Source of the DNA: Spirochaetaceae bacterium
Lineage (GTDB): Bacteria > Spirochaetota > Spirochaetia > SZUA-6 > DRHE01
Assembly: GCA_020353535.1 (NCBI GenBank)
Contig: CP070696.1
Span: 4,266,549 to 4,330,548, forward strand
Length of the DNA stretch: 64,000 nt
Direction: 5' to 3'
The notes beneath the pieces are model-generated. The model was not told the DNA's origin and ran no database searches. It was given only the letters and a program-made list of their open reading frames with translations. Shown piece after piece: positions 26,490 through 35,705 of the stretch. How positions within the stretch are numbered: the first letter of the stretch is position 1; each line of letters begins with the position of its first letter. Both the position numbers and the translations under genes were made by a program.

Positions 26490-27419
26490 CTATACTTCCT
26501 CTCTGCGGTAGTATGGTGTGAACCACAGGGGGTCTTCACGAAACTCCACGGAGTTGTCGTTGTTGATCCTTACCGTAGACCTTCTGGCGGCGAAACAGAA
26601 ATGGTGAACCGATACGGGAAGACCGCCGGTGTGGGCATAGGCGCTTTCAACGTGCACGGATAGGATGGAGCTTCTACCCCGGAATCCCATAGGACCGAAG
26701 CCGCTCGAATTGCCCAGCTCCTCCAATTCCTGTTCCAGCTCAGCTATCTGGGGATCCGGATTCCGATCACCGATGAGACGCAGACAAGCCGCCTCCTGGC
26801 CGATGCGAAAACTATCGTCTTTGGTCCCGCCCAGCCCGATACCCACGATCACCGGCGGGCAGCTCAATCCCCGCTGAAAAAATTGACCTAAACAGTCCAG
26901 GAAAAACCTCTTGATACCCGGGATTCCGTCGCTGGGGAAAAGCATGCGATAGTCGCTGCCGAACAATCCTCCCCGATGGACCGTCGTGATGTCGATCCAA
27001 TCGCCTTCCGGCTCGAAGGTGTAGGCTATGCCGGGAGCGTGAGCCCCGACGTTGTTGTTGAAGTCGCGTCTGCTCAAGGGATGCACGCGATTGGGGCGCA
27101 GGGGAATAGCGCGGGTCGCCTCCTGAGTCGCCCGTCTCAGCGCCGTTTCCAGGGCATGGAATCCCCCGTCCAGCTGCAGGTCGTTGCCGCACTTCACGTA
27201 GAACCTGGGCAGTCCCGTGTCGGCACACAGTGGACGGCTGTCCTGCTCGGCTGCAGCCCAGTTGTCGGCAATACAGGACAGAACGAATCTGGACAATCCG
27301 TCCTGTTCCCCATCTTCGAGGGCTTTCAAACGGGCACGGACATCCTGCGGCAGTACTGTAGCGGCACGCCGGTGCAGCTCCACCGCGGTTTCATAGACAA
27401 CTTGTTCCGAAATAGCCAT
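26490..27419 (-). CDS. Class I fumarate hydratase / L(+)-tartrate dehydratase alpha subunit
   Basis: This 309-residue protein corresponds to the N-terminal domain of oxygen-sensitive [4Fe-4S] fumarases. Cysteines suited to cluster binding lie in RPLCADTGLP, FLDCLGQ/GLSCPP and the ACLRLIGD region. FNNNVGAHAPG and GIGLGGTKDD are conserved substrate-site blocks. The ATG at 27419 overlaps the lacI stop. Its place in an operon headed by a fumarate-releasing lyase favours fumarase over tartrate dehydratase. Malate would feed the central pathways. Confidence 0.9.
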   Translation of the reverse strand: MAISEQVVYETAVELHRRAATVLPQDVRARLKALEDGEQDGLSRFVLSCIADNWAAAEQDSRPLCADTGLPRFYVKCGNDLQLDGGFHALETALRRATQEATRAIPLRPNRVHPLSRRDFNNNVGAHAPGIAYTFEPEGDWIDITTVHRGGLFGSDYRMLFPSDGIPGIKRFFLDCLGQFFQRGLSCPPVIVGIGLGGTKDDSFRIGQEAACLRLIGDRNPDPQIAELEQELEELGNSSGFGPMGFRGRSSILSVHVESAYAHTGGLPVSVHHFCFAARRSTVRINNDNSVEFREDPLWFTPYYRREEV

Positions 27420-27433
27420 TACACAACCGCCTT

Positions 27434-28426
27434 TTAATGTTCGGATATACCGCATTCCAGCAGATAGTCTTGAGGTGGCGACGGGTCCCCGGTGATTCGC
27501 CGAAGCAGAACCTCCGAGGCGGTCCGACCGATCTCCTCGATGGGCTGATCGCAGGCAAGAACCGGAAACTCCAGCAGGCTCAGCCAGCGATTGTTCTCGA
27601 AGGAGAACAGGGTCAGCCGCCGGTATGACTCATAGCCCAGCTCGTTCAACGTCTGCAATACCGTATAGCAGATGTTCGAATTCGTGCAAAGCAGAGCATC
27701 CATCGGCCATTTTTGTACAAACCACTCCCTAATGGTCGCCCGGGCTTCCTTCAAATCATGGGATACCTTGATTGCCAGCTCCGGATCGAAGATACCACCA
27801 TCGATACAGGCCTGCACGTATCCCTCGTATTTACGCCCGGGATAATTTTCCGTCCCGTGTCGCAGGAAACCGATACGCCGGCAACCCCGCCCGACGAACC
27901 GGGATGCAATCCTGAGGGATTCGCGATAATCGTCGATATGAATGAAATCACTGTTGTAGCTCTCGTTCTTTCTTTCGATCTGCACGAAGGGAACGGGCCT
28001 GGAGAGAAGGGCATCGTAGGTGATGCGAGGATCAACGGGGGCATAGATCAGGCCATCGATACCACGGCGCAGCAAAACGTCGATGTGGCGCCGCTCCTGT
28101 TCTATCGCTTCCTCGGAATTGCACACCAGAACGTCGTAGCCCTGGGCGTGCATGAACGAACAAACCGAGTTCACCAGGCGATCGAAAAACGATCCGGCCA
28201 AATGGGTAACGATCAAACCGACGGTACGGCTTTTCCAGCCCTTTATTCCCTGGGCCATGATATTCGGTTTGTAGTTGAGTTTCTCTATCGCTTCCAGAAC
28301 CTTGGAGCGAGTGGAGGGTGAGACAAAACGGGTGTCGTTGATGACGTGGGACACGGTGGAGACGGATACACCGGCTAAAAGAGCGACCTCTTTAATGCTT
28401 GCGGGCTTTTTTCTACCGTCAGACAT
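27434..28426 (-). CDS. LacI-family transcriptional regulator
   Basis: The 330-residue repressor has the N-terminal helix-turn-helix (SIKEVALLAGVSVSTVSHVINDTRFVS) and hinge helix, followed by a periplasmic-binding-protein-like effector domain. It lies 13 bp after the lyase gene and overlaps fumA, so it is the second gene of the unit it probably controls. A near-perfect LacI-type operator lies at the +1 site of that unit's promoter (29983-29996). The effector is unknown. LacI effectors are usually sugars, but purines, amino acids and other small molecules are also known. Confidence 0.95.
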   Translation of the reverse strand: MSDGRKKPASIKEVALLAGVSVSTVSHVINDTRFVSPSTRSKVLEAIEKLNYKPNIMAQGIKGWKSRTVGLIVTHLAGSFFDRLVNSVCSFMHAQGYDVLVCNSEEAIEQERRHIDVLLRRGIDGLIYAPVDPRITYDALLSRPVPFVQIERKNESYNSDFIHIDDYRESLRIASRFVGRGCRRIGFLRHGTENYPGRKYEGYVQACIDGGIFDPELAIKVSHDLKEARATIREWFVQKWPMDALLCTNSNICYTVLQTLNELGYESYRRLTLFSFENNRWLSLLEFPVLACDQPIEEIGRTASEVLLRRITGDPSPPQDYLLECGISEH

Positions 28427-28439
28427 GACCGCCCATCCT

Positions 28440-29963
28440 TCAGCTATCGATTATTTCGTCTATAGTTCTATTCAAATTGAGCAAAGCATCTTTGACTTTA
28501 TTTGTCCTGTGATCGTGCTCCTTCACCAGGGTGCCCAGATCCACAGTTCTGGAGTCCAGCATTCGTTTCGCCTCCTCAGGAGCGGTACCGCCTTTGTTGG
28601 TGTGGGTACTGATGAAATTCTCTGGGTTCAACAGCTTGCGCAGCGTGTCGGTGCTCAATCCAGGCTCGATCTCCTCTGCAAACCCGGCAGCTTCATCCAG
28701 CAGCTCCCCTGTGACCTCGTACGCCTTGAGGCCTCTTTCCCGGGCGAAGCGGACCATGGTTGCTACGATGCGGTGAGCTCTTCTGGGTCCGTAGCCGAGC
28801 TCTTTCACCATATAATAGGCTACTTCGGTGGAGCAGGAGAATCCGGCGCGGACGTACTCCAGCATCGCTTCTCTCTGGGGAATGATGGCCTGCAACATGC
28901 CCCTCATATAACCCATGGCCAGTGAGGCATGCGCCATGGCCCGGAAGGCGATCTTCGGTATTTCCAACATCGGCAACACATCACCGTGCGGTTCCCCCTT
29001 CACCAGGACCGCCGCCTGCATCATCTCGCCGAGCACATAACCTGCCTCTATCCTGGTTCTTTCAAAAAGAGCGCCGGGAATGCACTTGTTCGGCATCATA
29101 GAGCTGACCCCGCACCAGGCCGGATCCGCTTTCAACATTCCGATTTCCTCCAGGCCCCAGATGTTCATGTCCATGGCCGCCTTGCTGAGAATCGTCACCA
29201 AGTTGGTGAGTCCGAAGAGGATGCTCAAGGAGTGATCCTGACTCGACTCGCAATCGTAGGTCGGCTCTACCACATCCTCACAACCTAGGAGCTCAGCCAT
29301 ACGGTCCCGATCGATCGGCCAGGTGATACCCGACGTTGCTCCGCAACCGCCGCTGTTTCTGTTGGTATGCCGGTAAGCTAAGACGAGCTGATCCCAGGAA
29401 CGCCGCAGGGAGTCGTACACCGACAGCAGGTAATGGGAAAGGGTAATGGGTTGAGCCTGGGAAAAATGGGTGTGCCCGGGCATGACCGTTTCGATGTTGT
29501 TCTCAGCGGTATCGAGTATCTTTCTCAACAATTGAAGCAGTTCGTCGAAGGTTTCGAGAAGCATGTCGCGAAGATCGAGTCGAAACATTGGCTCCTGCAG
29601 GGTTCTACCGAGGTTGATCATGCTCGCCAGATCTTCGTCATTGTTCAAGGCTTGGGCGATGGATCGTTCCGCATAGCCGTGACTCTTTGTGCTCAGCAGC
29701 GGTGATTTGCCCTCTTGGATGTCACGAACCGCCTTCAGGAGTTTTACAGCCTGCGGCTTGGCGATGATTCCGCCCTCCAGCATGCACACCACCCATACCA
29801 GATCCACGAGCAGACGATTCGCTCCTGTGCTGTGCTTGGTGGGATCCACTTCCAGTCTTTGGACTGTATTCATGTAATTATCCAGCACCTGGTGCCATTC
29901 CTTGGCCTCGGGGACCCCCGGATTATAGCGATGAAACTCGATAATCTCCTTACTATACGGCAT
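28440..29963 (-). CDS. Argininosuccinate-lyase-superfamily C-N lyase, paralogue 1
   Basis: A 507-residue member of the aspartase/fumarase/argininosuccinate lyase superfamily. Conserved blocks are the TH loop (MPGHTHFSQAQP), GGCGATSG, and the C-terminal KGGTAPEEAKRM. The mobile catalytic-serine loop reads VSSMMPNKCIPG, where the family norm is SSIMPQKKNP. The substrate-site GRSRND of true argininosuccinate lyase is replaced by GRTLQEPMFR. These changes argue against arginine synthesis and for another N-substituted aspartate. Such enzymes release fumarate, and a fumarase is encoded in the same operon. The start is fixed by GAGGTGA 6-8 bp upstream. Confidence 0.88.
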   Translation of the reverse strand: MPYSKEIIEFHRYNPGVPEAKEWHQVLDNYMNTVQRLEVDPTKHSTGANRLLVDLVWVVCMLEGGIIAKPQAVKLLKAVRDIQEGKSPLLSTKSHGYAERSIAQALNNDEDLASMINLGRTLQEPMFRLDLRDMLLETFDELLQLLRKILDTAENNIETVMPGHTHFSQAQPITLSHYLLSVYDSLRRSWDQLVLAYRHTNRNSGGCGATSGITWPIDRDRMAELLGCEDVVEPTYDCESSQDHSLSILFGLTNLVTILSKAAMDMNIWGLEEIGMLKADPAWCGVSSMMPNKCIPGALFERTRIEAGYVLGEMMQAAVLVKGEPHGDVLPMLEIPKIAFRAMAHASLAMGYMRGMLQAIIPQREAMLEYVRAGFSCSTEVAYYMVKELGYGPRRAHRIVATMVRFARERGLKAYEVTGELLDEAAGFAEEIEPGLSTDTLRKLLNPENFISTHTNKGGTAPEEAKRMLDSRTVDLGTLVKEHDHRTNKVKDALLNLNRTIDEIIDS

Positions 29964-29982
29964 TTATTTCACCTCATAAAAT

Positions 29983-30032
29983 TGTTTGCGCTAACATTTC
30001 GTTATCATATTCCAATAGCAGCAGGGTGTCAA
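29983..30032 (-). promoter_or_regulatory. LacI-controlled promoter of the lyase-lacI-fumAB-akr unit
   Basis: On the minus strand TTGACA (30032-30027) and TATGAT (30009-30004) are 17 bp apart. The sequence TGTTAGCGCAAACA (29996-29983) begins at the predicted +1. It differs by one base from the symmetrical TGTTAGCGCTAACA typical of LacI-family operators. This is a textbook repression geometry, and the regulator is encoded in the same unit. Confidence 0.85.
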
Positions 30033-30093
30033 CGAAAATCGAATAATGTAACTCACTTAATTATATATAATTGTAAATTATATATTTCAAATA

Positions 30094-30122
30094 TTGACAG
30101 AGAGACTGGAATATAGTATTTA
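30094..30122 (+). promoter_or_regulatory. Candidate promoter of the yeiH-like gene
   Basis: TTGACA (30094-30099) is followed after 17 bp by TATTTA (30117-30122). The leader to 30174 holds TTGTACAA and ACATTTCGATAT (30133-30152). The latter resembles ACATTTCGTTAT beside the LacI operator (29994-30005), so the divergent units may share a regulator. Confidence 0.45.
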
Positions 30123-30173
30123 CTAAAATCGATTGTACAAACATTTCGATATTTTAGTCCTCAGAACCGAACG

Positions 30174-31340
30174 ATGAAAATTGAGCTAAAAAAAGAGCTG
30201 TTCGGAAGCGAAAAAATCTGGGAAGTACTGCCGGGAACAGCGGTGGTGCTCGTAATGATGCTTTTGGCCATGCTGGCTTCGAGGTATCTGGGATCCTTAT
30301 TCAAAGCCGCATTCGAATTGGATAATTCGCCCGTCTCCGAATTTCTGGTGGCCATGGTATTCGGTATGATTGTTCGCAATCTTATCACGTTTCCCGGGCT
30401 CTTCAACGTCGGCTTCAAATTCTGCGTGGCCAAGCTGCTCCGCCTGGGGATCATCCTTTTAGGTATTCGCTTGAGCATCGTCAGCGTTGCCCAGATCGGC
30501 GCCGTGGCACTGGTGGCCGTGTTCGCCTGCGTCGCTGCCGGTATCCTCGTCACCACCGGGATCTCCCGATTGCTGAGCGTCCCGCCGCGTTTGGGTACGC
30601 TCATTGCCGCGGGAACGGCAATATGCGGTATCAGCGCGATTGTGGCTACGGCACCAGCAATTGGAGCTTCCGATGAGGAGACTGCCTACGCGGTAAGCAC
30701 GATTACCATCTTCGGATTGCTGGCGACAATGCTGTACCCTTATCTGGCCGAGCTGGTCCTGCACCTGAATCCGGCTCAGGCCGGTTTATTTCTCGGTACA
30801 GCCGTCCATGACACCTCCCAGGTCACGGGAGCCGCTTATATCTACGATCAGATATGGGATCGGGGTGTTTCGGAGATCGCGATCACGACCAAACTTGTCC
30901 GCAACACTTTTATGGTGATCGTTATTCCGTTGCTCTCTTATCTGTATTCCCGGAAGTTTGCAAAGCTCGAGTCTGCAGAGGGCGACGGTGCCCATAAAAT
31001 AAATGTGAGGAAGATTTTTCCGATGTTCGTGCTCGGCTTTCTGGGCTTCTCCATCCTTCGCTCGGTGGGAGATCTTTTGTCCGCCAGGGAAACCACCGGG
31101 GGCTCGTTCTGGCTGACCCCGGATTCATGGCTGGCATTTCATACGGCGGTGAGGCGGATCGCTGCCATACTGCTGCTTACAGCCGTTACCGCCACGGGAT
31201 TGAGCACCCGCTTTTCCCGTCTCAAAGAGCTCACCCTCAAACCCTTTCTCATCGGATTCATCGCTGCTGCCGGGGTCGGCATGGTCAGCTATGCTTTTGT
31301 GCGAATTATGAAGGCTGCGATCGGCAGGTTGCTGTTGTAG
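30174..31340 (+). CDS. YeiH/UPF0324-family inner-membrane protein (putative sulfate exporter family)
   Basis: The 388-residue protein has about ten membrane helices and the two family signatures GTAICGISAIVATAP and GTAVHDTSQVTGA. Members are named putative sulfate exporters, but direct transport evidence is thin. It is divergent from the lyase-lacI unit and convergent with the PocR-AraC regulator gene. It may export a product or by-product of the catabolic cluster, and a sulfur-containing substrate is one possibility. No ribosome-binding site is visible before the ATG at 30174. Confidence 0.88.
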   Translation: MKIELKKELFGSEKIWEVLPGTAVVLVMMLLAMLASRYLGSLFKAAFELDNSPVSEFLVAMVFGMIVRNLITFPGLFNVGFKFCVAKLLRLGIILLGIRLSIVSVAQIGAVALVAVFACVAAGILVTTGISRLLSVPPRLGTLIAAGTAICGISAIVATAPAIGASDEETAYAVSTITIFGLLATMLYPYLAELVLHLNPAQAGLFLGTAVHDTSQVTGAAYIYDQIWDRGVSEIAITTKLVRNTFMVIVIPLLSYLYSRKFAKLESAEGDGAHKINVRKIFPMFVLGFLGFSILRSVGDLLSARETTGGSFWLTPDSWLAFHTAVRRIAAILLLTAVTATGLSTRFSRLKELTLKPFLIGFIAAAGVGMVSYAFVRIMKAAIGRLLL

Positions 31341-31353
31341 CGCGGCGGGAGCT

Positions 31354-32295
31354 TCAGCGCACGGATCTTCTCGGTTTGACGAGATTTCCGTGGGAGGCCC
31401 GGTATTTGGTTGGGGTAATGCCGGTAATCCTGTGGAATTTATGGGTGAAAAAGCTGTGGGTCTGATATCCAACCTCGAGGGCTATATCCATAACCGACAG
31501 GTCCGTGTAGCGCAGCAACTCCTGGGCTTTGGAGATTCGCATTTCGGTGATGTACTGGCGGTAGCTTTTTTTCATGACCTTTCGAAACAGCCGGCTGAAA
31601 TACTCCGGCGTAATGTCCAGCCGGTTGGCCAGTTCCGTCTCGCTGGGAAGGGACCCGCTGCTGTTGAAAATCATCAGCAGAGCTTTTTGTATTATCGGAT
31701 TTTGCTTCAAACGGATCGTTCGCTCCGTGAGCGTATCCTCCAGAGAACCGGCCACGTGGGAAATCGCATTGTGGAGCAATCTTCCCAGAGCCAGCGCCTC
31801 CCCCTTGGAACAAAATTTGAAATTGGCATATGCTGCCCGGAGCTTTTCCCGGTCGATCCCCCGCTTCCCGACCTTGCTCCAAATTTCTCCAAATCCTTTT
31901 TCCCGGTCCGAATGCGTGGCAAATTGGCCGCAGAAATAGGCACCGACGAATCTGCCATGGATATACAGGGGCAGCACAACCTCGACCACCCCTGCCGGAC
32001 ATTCGTCGATGAACGGCAAATCCCGGTTGGCTGCTTCCGCGATCCGCCCATGGCGATCGTAATAGCCGCAGGAACGGGTGTCCGGCGCCGACTTAATCAG
32101 CGTGCAGAAGTCGTTCCTGTGTCCGTACCTGCGCAGGAAATTGGTCTCCCTGTAGCCGGACTCGTTTTCCCTGGTTCCACTGAAGAGGAAACAAATCCGC
32201 AGACCGGTGAGCGTTTCAAAGGTGGCGATGGTCTCTTCCAGCTGGTCGCTGATGCCGGTGATGATTTCCGAATTGAACACCTCGCCAGTAGCCAT
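31354..32295 (-). CDS. AraC-family regulator with PocR sensory domain
   Basis: The 313-residue protein has an N-terminal PocR domain (about 10-165) recognised by its cysteine pattern (CTLIKSAPDTRSC, DECPAGVVEVVLPLY, GAYFCGQF). A C-terminal pair of AraC helix-turn-helix motifs follows (ITPEYFSRLFRK, DIALEVGYQTHSFFTHKF). PocR, the founding member, activates propanediol utilisation, and the domain is thought to bind small hydrocarbon derivatives. The gene is divergent from the lyase/Opp genes starting at 32465, which are its likely targets. The ATG at 32295 is chosen over an in-frame TTG at 32322 because it lies at the predicted transcript start. Confidence 0.9.
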   Translation of the reverse strand: MATGEVFNSEIITGISDQLEETIATFETLTGLRICFLFSGTRENESGYRETNFLRRYGHRNDFCTLIKSAPDTRSCGYYDRHGRIAEAANRDLPFIDECPAGVVEVVLPLYIHGRFVGAYFCGQFATHSDREKGFGEIWSKVGKRGIDREKLRAAYANFKFCSKGEALALGRLLHNAISHVAGSLEDTLTERTIRLKQNPIIQKALLMIFNSSGSLPSETELANRLDITPEYFSRLFRKVMKKSYRQYITEMRISKAQELLRYTDLSVMDIALEVGYQTHSFFTHKFHRITGITPTKYRASHGNLVKPRRSVR

Positions 32296-32301
32296 GGATA
32301 C

Positions 32302-32330
32302 AGCGTAGGCTCGGACGGGCAAAATGTCAA
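32302..32330 (-). promoter_or_regulatory. Leaderless promoter of the PocR-AraC gene
   Basis: On the minus strand TTGACA (32330-32325) and TACGCT (32307-32302) are 17 bp apart, and the ATG at 32295 lies exactly 7 nt after the -10. In the divergent gap two CGGATCG copies (32371 and 32389) are candidate AraC half-sites facing the lyase gene. Confidence 0.5.
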
Positions 32331-32464
32331 TTATATAACAACCATGTCAAAAAAACGACAGATTTCGCACCGGATCGTTTATAGACAACGGATCGGCGGG
32401 GGTCCACAATTTGTCTGCTTTCAAGCCTTTTGGAATCAATCTTCATCGGCGCAAGGACGGCAAG

Positions 32465-33961
32465 ATGGCGAAACATGAAACCATCTCCCCGAGAGTGCAG
32501 GTCGGATTTGATCCGCTGTGGGTCGAGACTCATTACGGACCCCAGTTCGAGGAGCATCTCACCTTTTTCTTCCATCCCCTGTTGAAAACACATCTGGCCT
32601 GGATCACGATGCTGGCGGAGCAGAAGATCGTTCCCAGGGACAGTGCGGCGGCGGTTTGTGGAGCCATCCGCGAGCTCCAGGGGAAAAACCCGGAGATACT
32701 TCGACCCTTCGTTCCGGAGTACGGTGATGTGTACGTGCATGTCGAGAAACACCTGGAAGAACGGATCGGAAAGGAGCACGTCGGGCATCTCGCCCTGGCT
32801 CGAACCCGGCCGGAACCGGTCGCCCGTATGGCTCTGCGGGATAAACTGCTGAACCTCCTCGATGCTGTCCTTGGGATGAGAGAAAAGCTGCTCGACACCG
32901 CCGAAGAGCACGCCGAGACGGTGATGACCGGATACACCCACGCGCAACCGGCGCAGGCCACCACCTACGGTCACTACCTGCTGGGAGCCTACGATCCGAT
33001 CGAGGAGGACTGCCGCTTTTTCAAGGATGCCTATGCCAATGTAAACCGCTGTACACTGGGCTGCGGCGCCCTGGCCGGCACTGGCTTTCCGGTCGACAGG
33101 TACCGCGTTGCGGAGCTGCTCGGATTCGACGGAATCGTCGAAAACACCTACGCCTGCGTATCCTCCAATGACTTCATGCTCGTCTCGGCCAACGCGGTCA
33201 TCGACATGGCCGTGACCCTGAGCCGGGTGATGGCGGATTTCGTGGAGTGGGCCTCCTTCGATGTGGGCATGATGCTGACCGCACCGCAGTTTTCCTCCTA
33301 CAGCAGCCTCATGCCTCAAAAGCTGAACACCACGGTACTGGAGGGGGGACGGCTGAAGTGCTCCTACTGCCTGGCTCTTGCACAGAACGTGGCCAACCTG
33401 ATCGTCAAGGGTCACTACGGGGATGTGAAGGAAATCGACATGGTATGGATGCCCACCTTCAAGTCTCTCGATTACACCACCGACACGATCCGGCTTCTCG
33501 GTGAGGTCATCCGGACCATGCAGATCAACAGGGAACGGATGCTCGAGCTGGCTCGGAGTAATTTCTGTACCGTGTCCGAGCTCTCCGACGAGATATACCG
33601 CCAGCGGGGACTGTCGTACAGAACCGCCCATGCAATTGCCGCCCACGTGGTCAATCAGGTGGTAAAAGAAGGCCTTTTGGCCACGGATATTACCACCCGG
33701 ATGGTGGACGAGGCGGCCGTGAAGGTGACCGGCAAGCCCCTGAACATCCCGGAACAGGCGGTGAAAGAGAGCCTGGACCCGGTCACCTTCGTGGAACGCA
33801 GAAATCTGGTCGGCGGACCGGCACCCAAAGAGGTGCGGCGCATGATAAAGGTCCGACGGGAGAGGTTGAAACAGGATAGAGCCGGTCAATCGGAGAGAAA
33901 GCAGAATCTCGAGAAGGCGGATTTGCTGCTACGGCAGTCGGTGGCTGCAATCATGAAATGA
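32465..33961 (+). CDS. Argininosuccinate-lyase-superfamily C-N lyase, paralogue 2
   Basis: From the ATG at 32465 (AAGGA upstream) the protein has 498 residues. It keeps the superfamily frame: GDVYVHVEKHL, the TH loop MTGYTHAQPAQ, LGCGALAGTGFP and VGGPAPKEVRRM. The GRSRND segment of argininosuccinate lyase is replaced by ARTRPEPVAR, and the catalytic serine loop reads YSSLMPQKLNTT. It is the first plus-strand gene opposite the PocR-AraC regulator and is followed by the Opp transporter. It probably cleaves an imported N-substituted aspartate to fumarate plus an amine. EDDS lyase is a characterised relative with such chemistry. Confidence 0.87.
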   Translation: MAKHETISPRVQVGFDPLWVETHYGPQFEEHLTFFFHPLLKTHLAWITMLAEQKIVPRDSAAAVCGAIRELQGKNPEILRPFVPEYGDVYVHVEKHLEERIGKEHVGHLALARTRPEPVARMALRDKLLNLLDAVLGMREKLLDTAEEHAETVMTGYTHAQPAQATTYGHYLLGAYDPIEEDCRFFKDAYANVNRCTLGCGALAGTGFPVDRYRVAELLGFDGIVENTYACVSSNDFMLVSANAVIDMAVTLSRVMADFVEWASFDVGMMLTAPQFSSYSSLMPQKLNTTVLEGGRLKCSYCLALAQNVANLIVKGHYGDVKEIDMVWMPTFKSLDYTTDTIRLLGEVIRTMQINRERMLELARSNFCTVSELSDEIYRQRGLSYRTAHAIAAHVVNQVVKEGLLATDITTRMVDEAAVKVTGKPLNIPEQAVKESLDPVTFVERRNLVGGPAPKEVRRMIKVRRERLKQDRAGQSERKQNLEKADLLLRQSVAAIMK

Positions 33962-34076
33962 GCGGGGCCTGCGGCAGTATTGATGGCAGATGATTTTGGA
34001 AAGGAGGTGATACGGCAGGAAGTTGACACGGACTTGTATGGGATCGCGTATTCTATTTTTTAGAAAGGAAGGAAAG

Positions 34077-35681
34077 ATGAATAAAAAGATCCAAATCGTT
34101 CTCTCGGTACTCTTGGTCTTGTTTCTGGCCACGGGACTAGTCTTTGCCGGCGGCAAACCGGAGCCGGAAAAGGAAATGCCGGAAAAGGAAACCATGGTGG
34201 AGAAAGCGGCCATGGGACCCAAGCGGGGACAGTCCCTGGTCACCGGTGTCATGGTGAAGATCACCTCGCTGGACCCGCCGAACGGAAACGCCTACGGCGG
34301 CGGAGAGGGAGACGTGTACCTCGCCATCTACAACCGTCTTCTTCGCAAAGACGAGCAGGGACAATTTGTTCCGGAATTGGCGACTTCCTGGGACTTCTCT
34401 CAGGACGGAAAGCAGCTGACCTTCAAGCTGCGGCAGGGAATCAACTTCCACGACGGAACGCCCTTCAACGCGGAAGCGGCCAAGTGGAATCTCGACCGCC
34501 TTCTGGATCCGAAGGACGCCACTCAGGCCTACCAGTTCTTCACGGACCTGCAATCCATCGAGGTGGTCGATCCGTACACGGTCCGGCTGACTCTTAAGGG
34601 TCCGTCTTCCGTAATTATGGACGCGCTTGCCTACAAAGGCGGATTCATGCTCTCCCCGACCGCCTTCAAAACCTACGGCGAAGACTACAACCAGCACCCG
34701 ACGGGCACAGGTCCCTTCAAGTTCGTGGAGTGGATACCAGGCAACCGCTGCGTGGTAGCCAGGAACGAGAACTACTGGGAGAAGGACGAAAATGGTGAGC
34801 CCCTTCCGTACCTGGAGAGGATCACCTTCCGCCAGATCACCGATGATTCGGTGCGTATCGTCGAGCTGCAAACCGGCAACGCCCACATGGTGGTCCGGGT
34901 TCCGGCCGAGAGCATGGACATCGTGCGCCAGGATCCCAATCTCGAACTGGTGAAGAGCCCCACGGCCACGACCTACAGATTGTACCTCAACATGAGGAGA
35001 CCGCCGTTCAACAACTTCAAGCTACGCCAGGCCATAAACTACGCCTTTGACCGTGAAGCCATGGCGGAATCGATCGTTCCAGGACAGGGTTCGGTGAATC
35101 CTTTCCTGATCCTTCCCGACGAACGATACTATTCCACCTACAATCCCTACAACTACGATCCGGCTAAAGCCAAAAAGCTCCTGGCTGAAGCGGGATATCC
35201 CAACGGCTTGGATGTGGAGTTTATGATGATCGCCCGCGAGCCGGATGTGACCATCGCTCCTGTGGTGCAGTCCTATCTCCAAGATATCGGCATCAACACC
35301 GAAATTCTGCCGCTGGACCGACTCATCTACGTTGACAAGGCCAAAAACGGGGACTTCGACATGTCCATGGCGCAGATCACCCTGCCGCTGCCATCGATCT
35401 ACCTGACCATGACGCAGCAGATTCATTCCAAGGGTCCCATCAACCGGGCAGCCTGGAACAATCCCGAGTTCGACGCAACCCTGGAAGAATTGGCCATGAC
35501 CTTCGACATCGCCAAACAGGATGAGCTAATCAAGAAGGCTCAAAAGATATGCCTCGACGATGCCGGTCAGACCTTTCTTTTCACCAGAGACGGCTACGAC
35601 GGCAGAAGAAAAGCGGTGAAAGGGGTCGAGTACCAGCAGGAAGGCCTCTGGCTGCTTACTAAGGCATGGATCGACGAGTAA
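34077..35681 (+). CDS. Opp/Dpp-type ABC transporter, periplasmic substrate-binding protein (family 5)
   Basis: The 534-residue family 5 binding protein starts at ATG 34077 behind AAGGAAGGA. A signal peptide ending LVFA before GGKPE carries no lipobox cysteine. Family blocks include LATSWDFSQDGKQLTFKLRQG, FHDGTPF and GTGPFKF. Family 5 proteins bind peptides, but also nickel chelates, opines and other charged compounds. The surrounding lyases make an aminopolycarboxylate or aspartate adduct a plausible ligand. A TTGACA at 34023-34028 may belong to its promoter, but the -10 spacing (20 bp to TATTCT) is poor. Confidence 0.93.
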   Translation: MNKKIQIVLSVLLVLFLATGLVFAGGKPEPEKEMPEKETMVEKAAMGPKRGQSLVTGVMVKITSLDPPNGNAYGGGEGDVYLAIYNRLLRKDEQGQFVPELATSWDFSQDGKQLTFKLRQGINFHDGTPFNAEAAKWNLDRLLDPKDATQAYQFFTDLQSIEVVDPYTVRLTLKGPSSVIMDALAYKGGFMLSPTAFKTYGEDYNQHPTGTGPFKFVEWIPGNRCVVARNENYWEKDENGEPLPYLERITFRQITDDSVRIVELQTGNAHMVVRVPAESMDIVRQDPNLELVKSPTATTYRLYLNMRRPPFNNFKLRQAINYAFDREAMAESIVPGQGSVNPFLILPDERYYSTYNPYNYDPAKAKKLLAEAGYPNGLDVEFMMIAREPDVTIAPVVQSYLQDIGINTEILPLDRLIYVDKAKNGDFDMSMAQITLPLPSIYLTMTQQIHSKGPINRAAWNNPEFDATLEELAMTFDIAKQDELIKKAQKICLDDAGQTFLFTRDGYDGRRKAVKGVEYQQEGLWLLTKAWIDE

Positions 35682-35705
35682 CACCTGAATCTCGGTAAAT
35701 AAAGC

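Noticed and set aside
28440..29963. Annotation of lyase 1 as biosynthetic ArgH
   Set aside because: The arginine-site motif is not conserved, the serine loop is altered, and no arginine biosynthesis genes are nearby.
32327..33889. Open frame of 520 codons opposite lyase 2
   Set aside because: The plus strand encodes a clear superfamily lyase; the minus translation matches nothing and mirrors its codon pattern.
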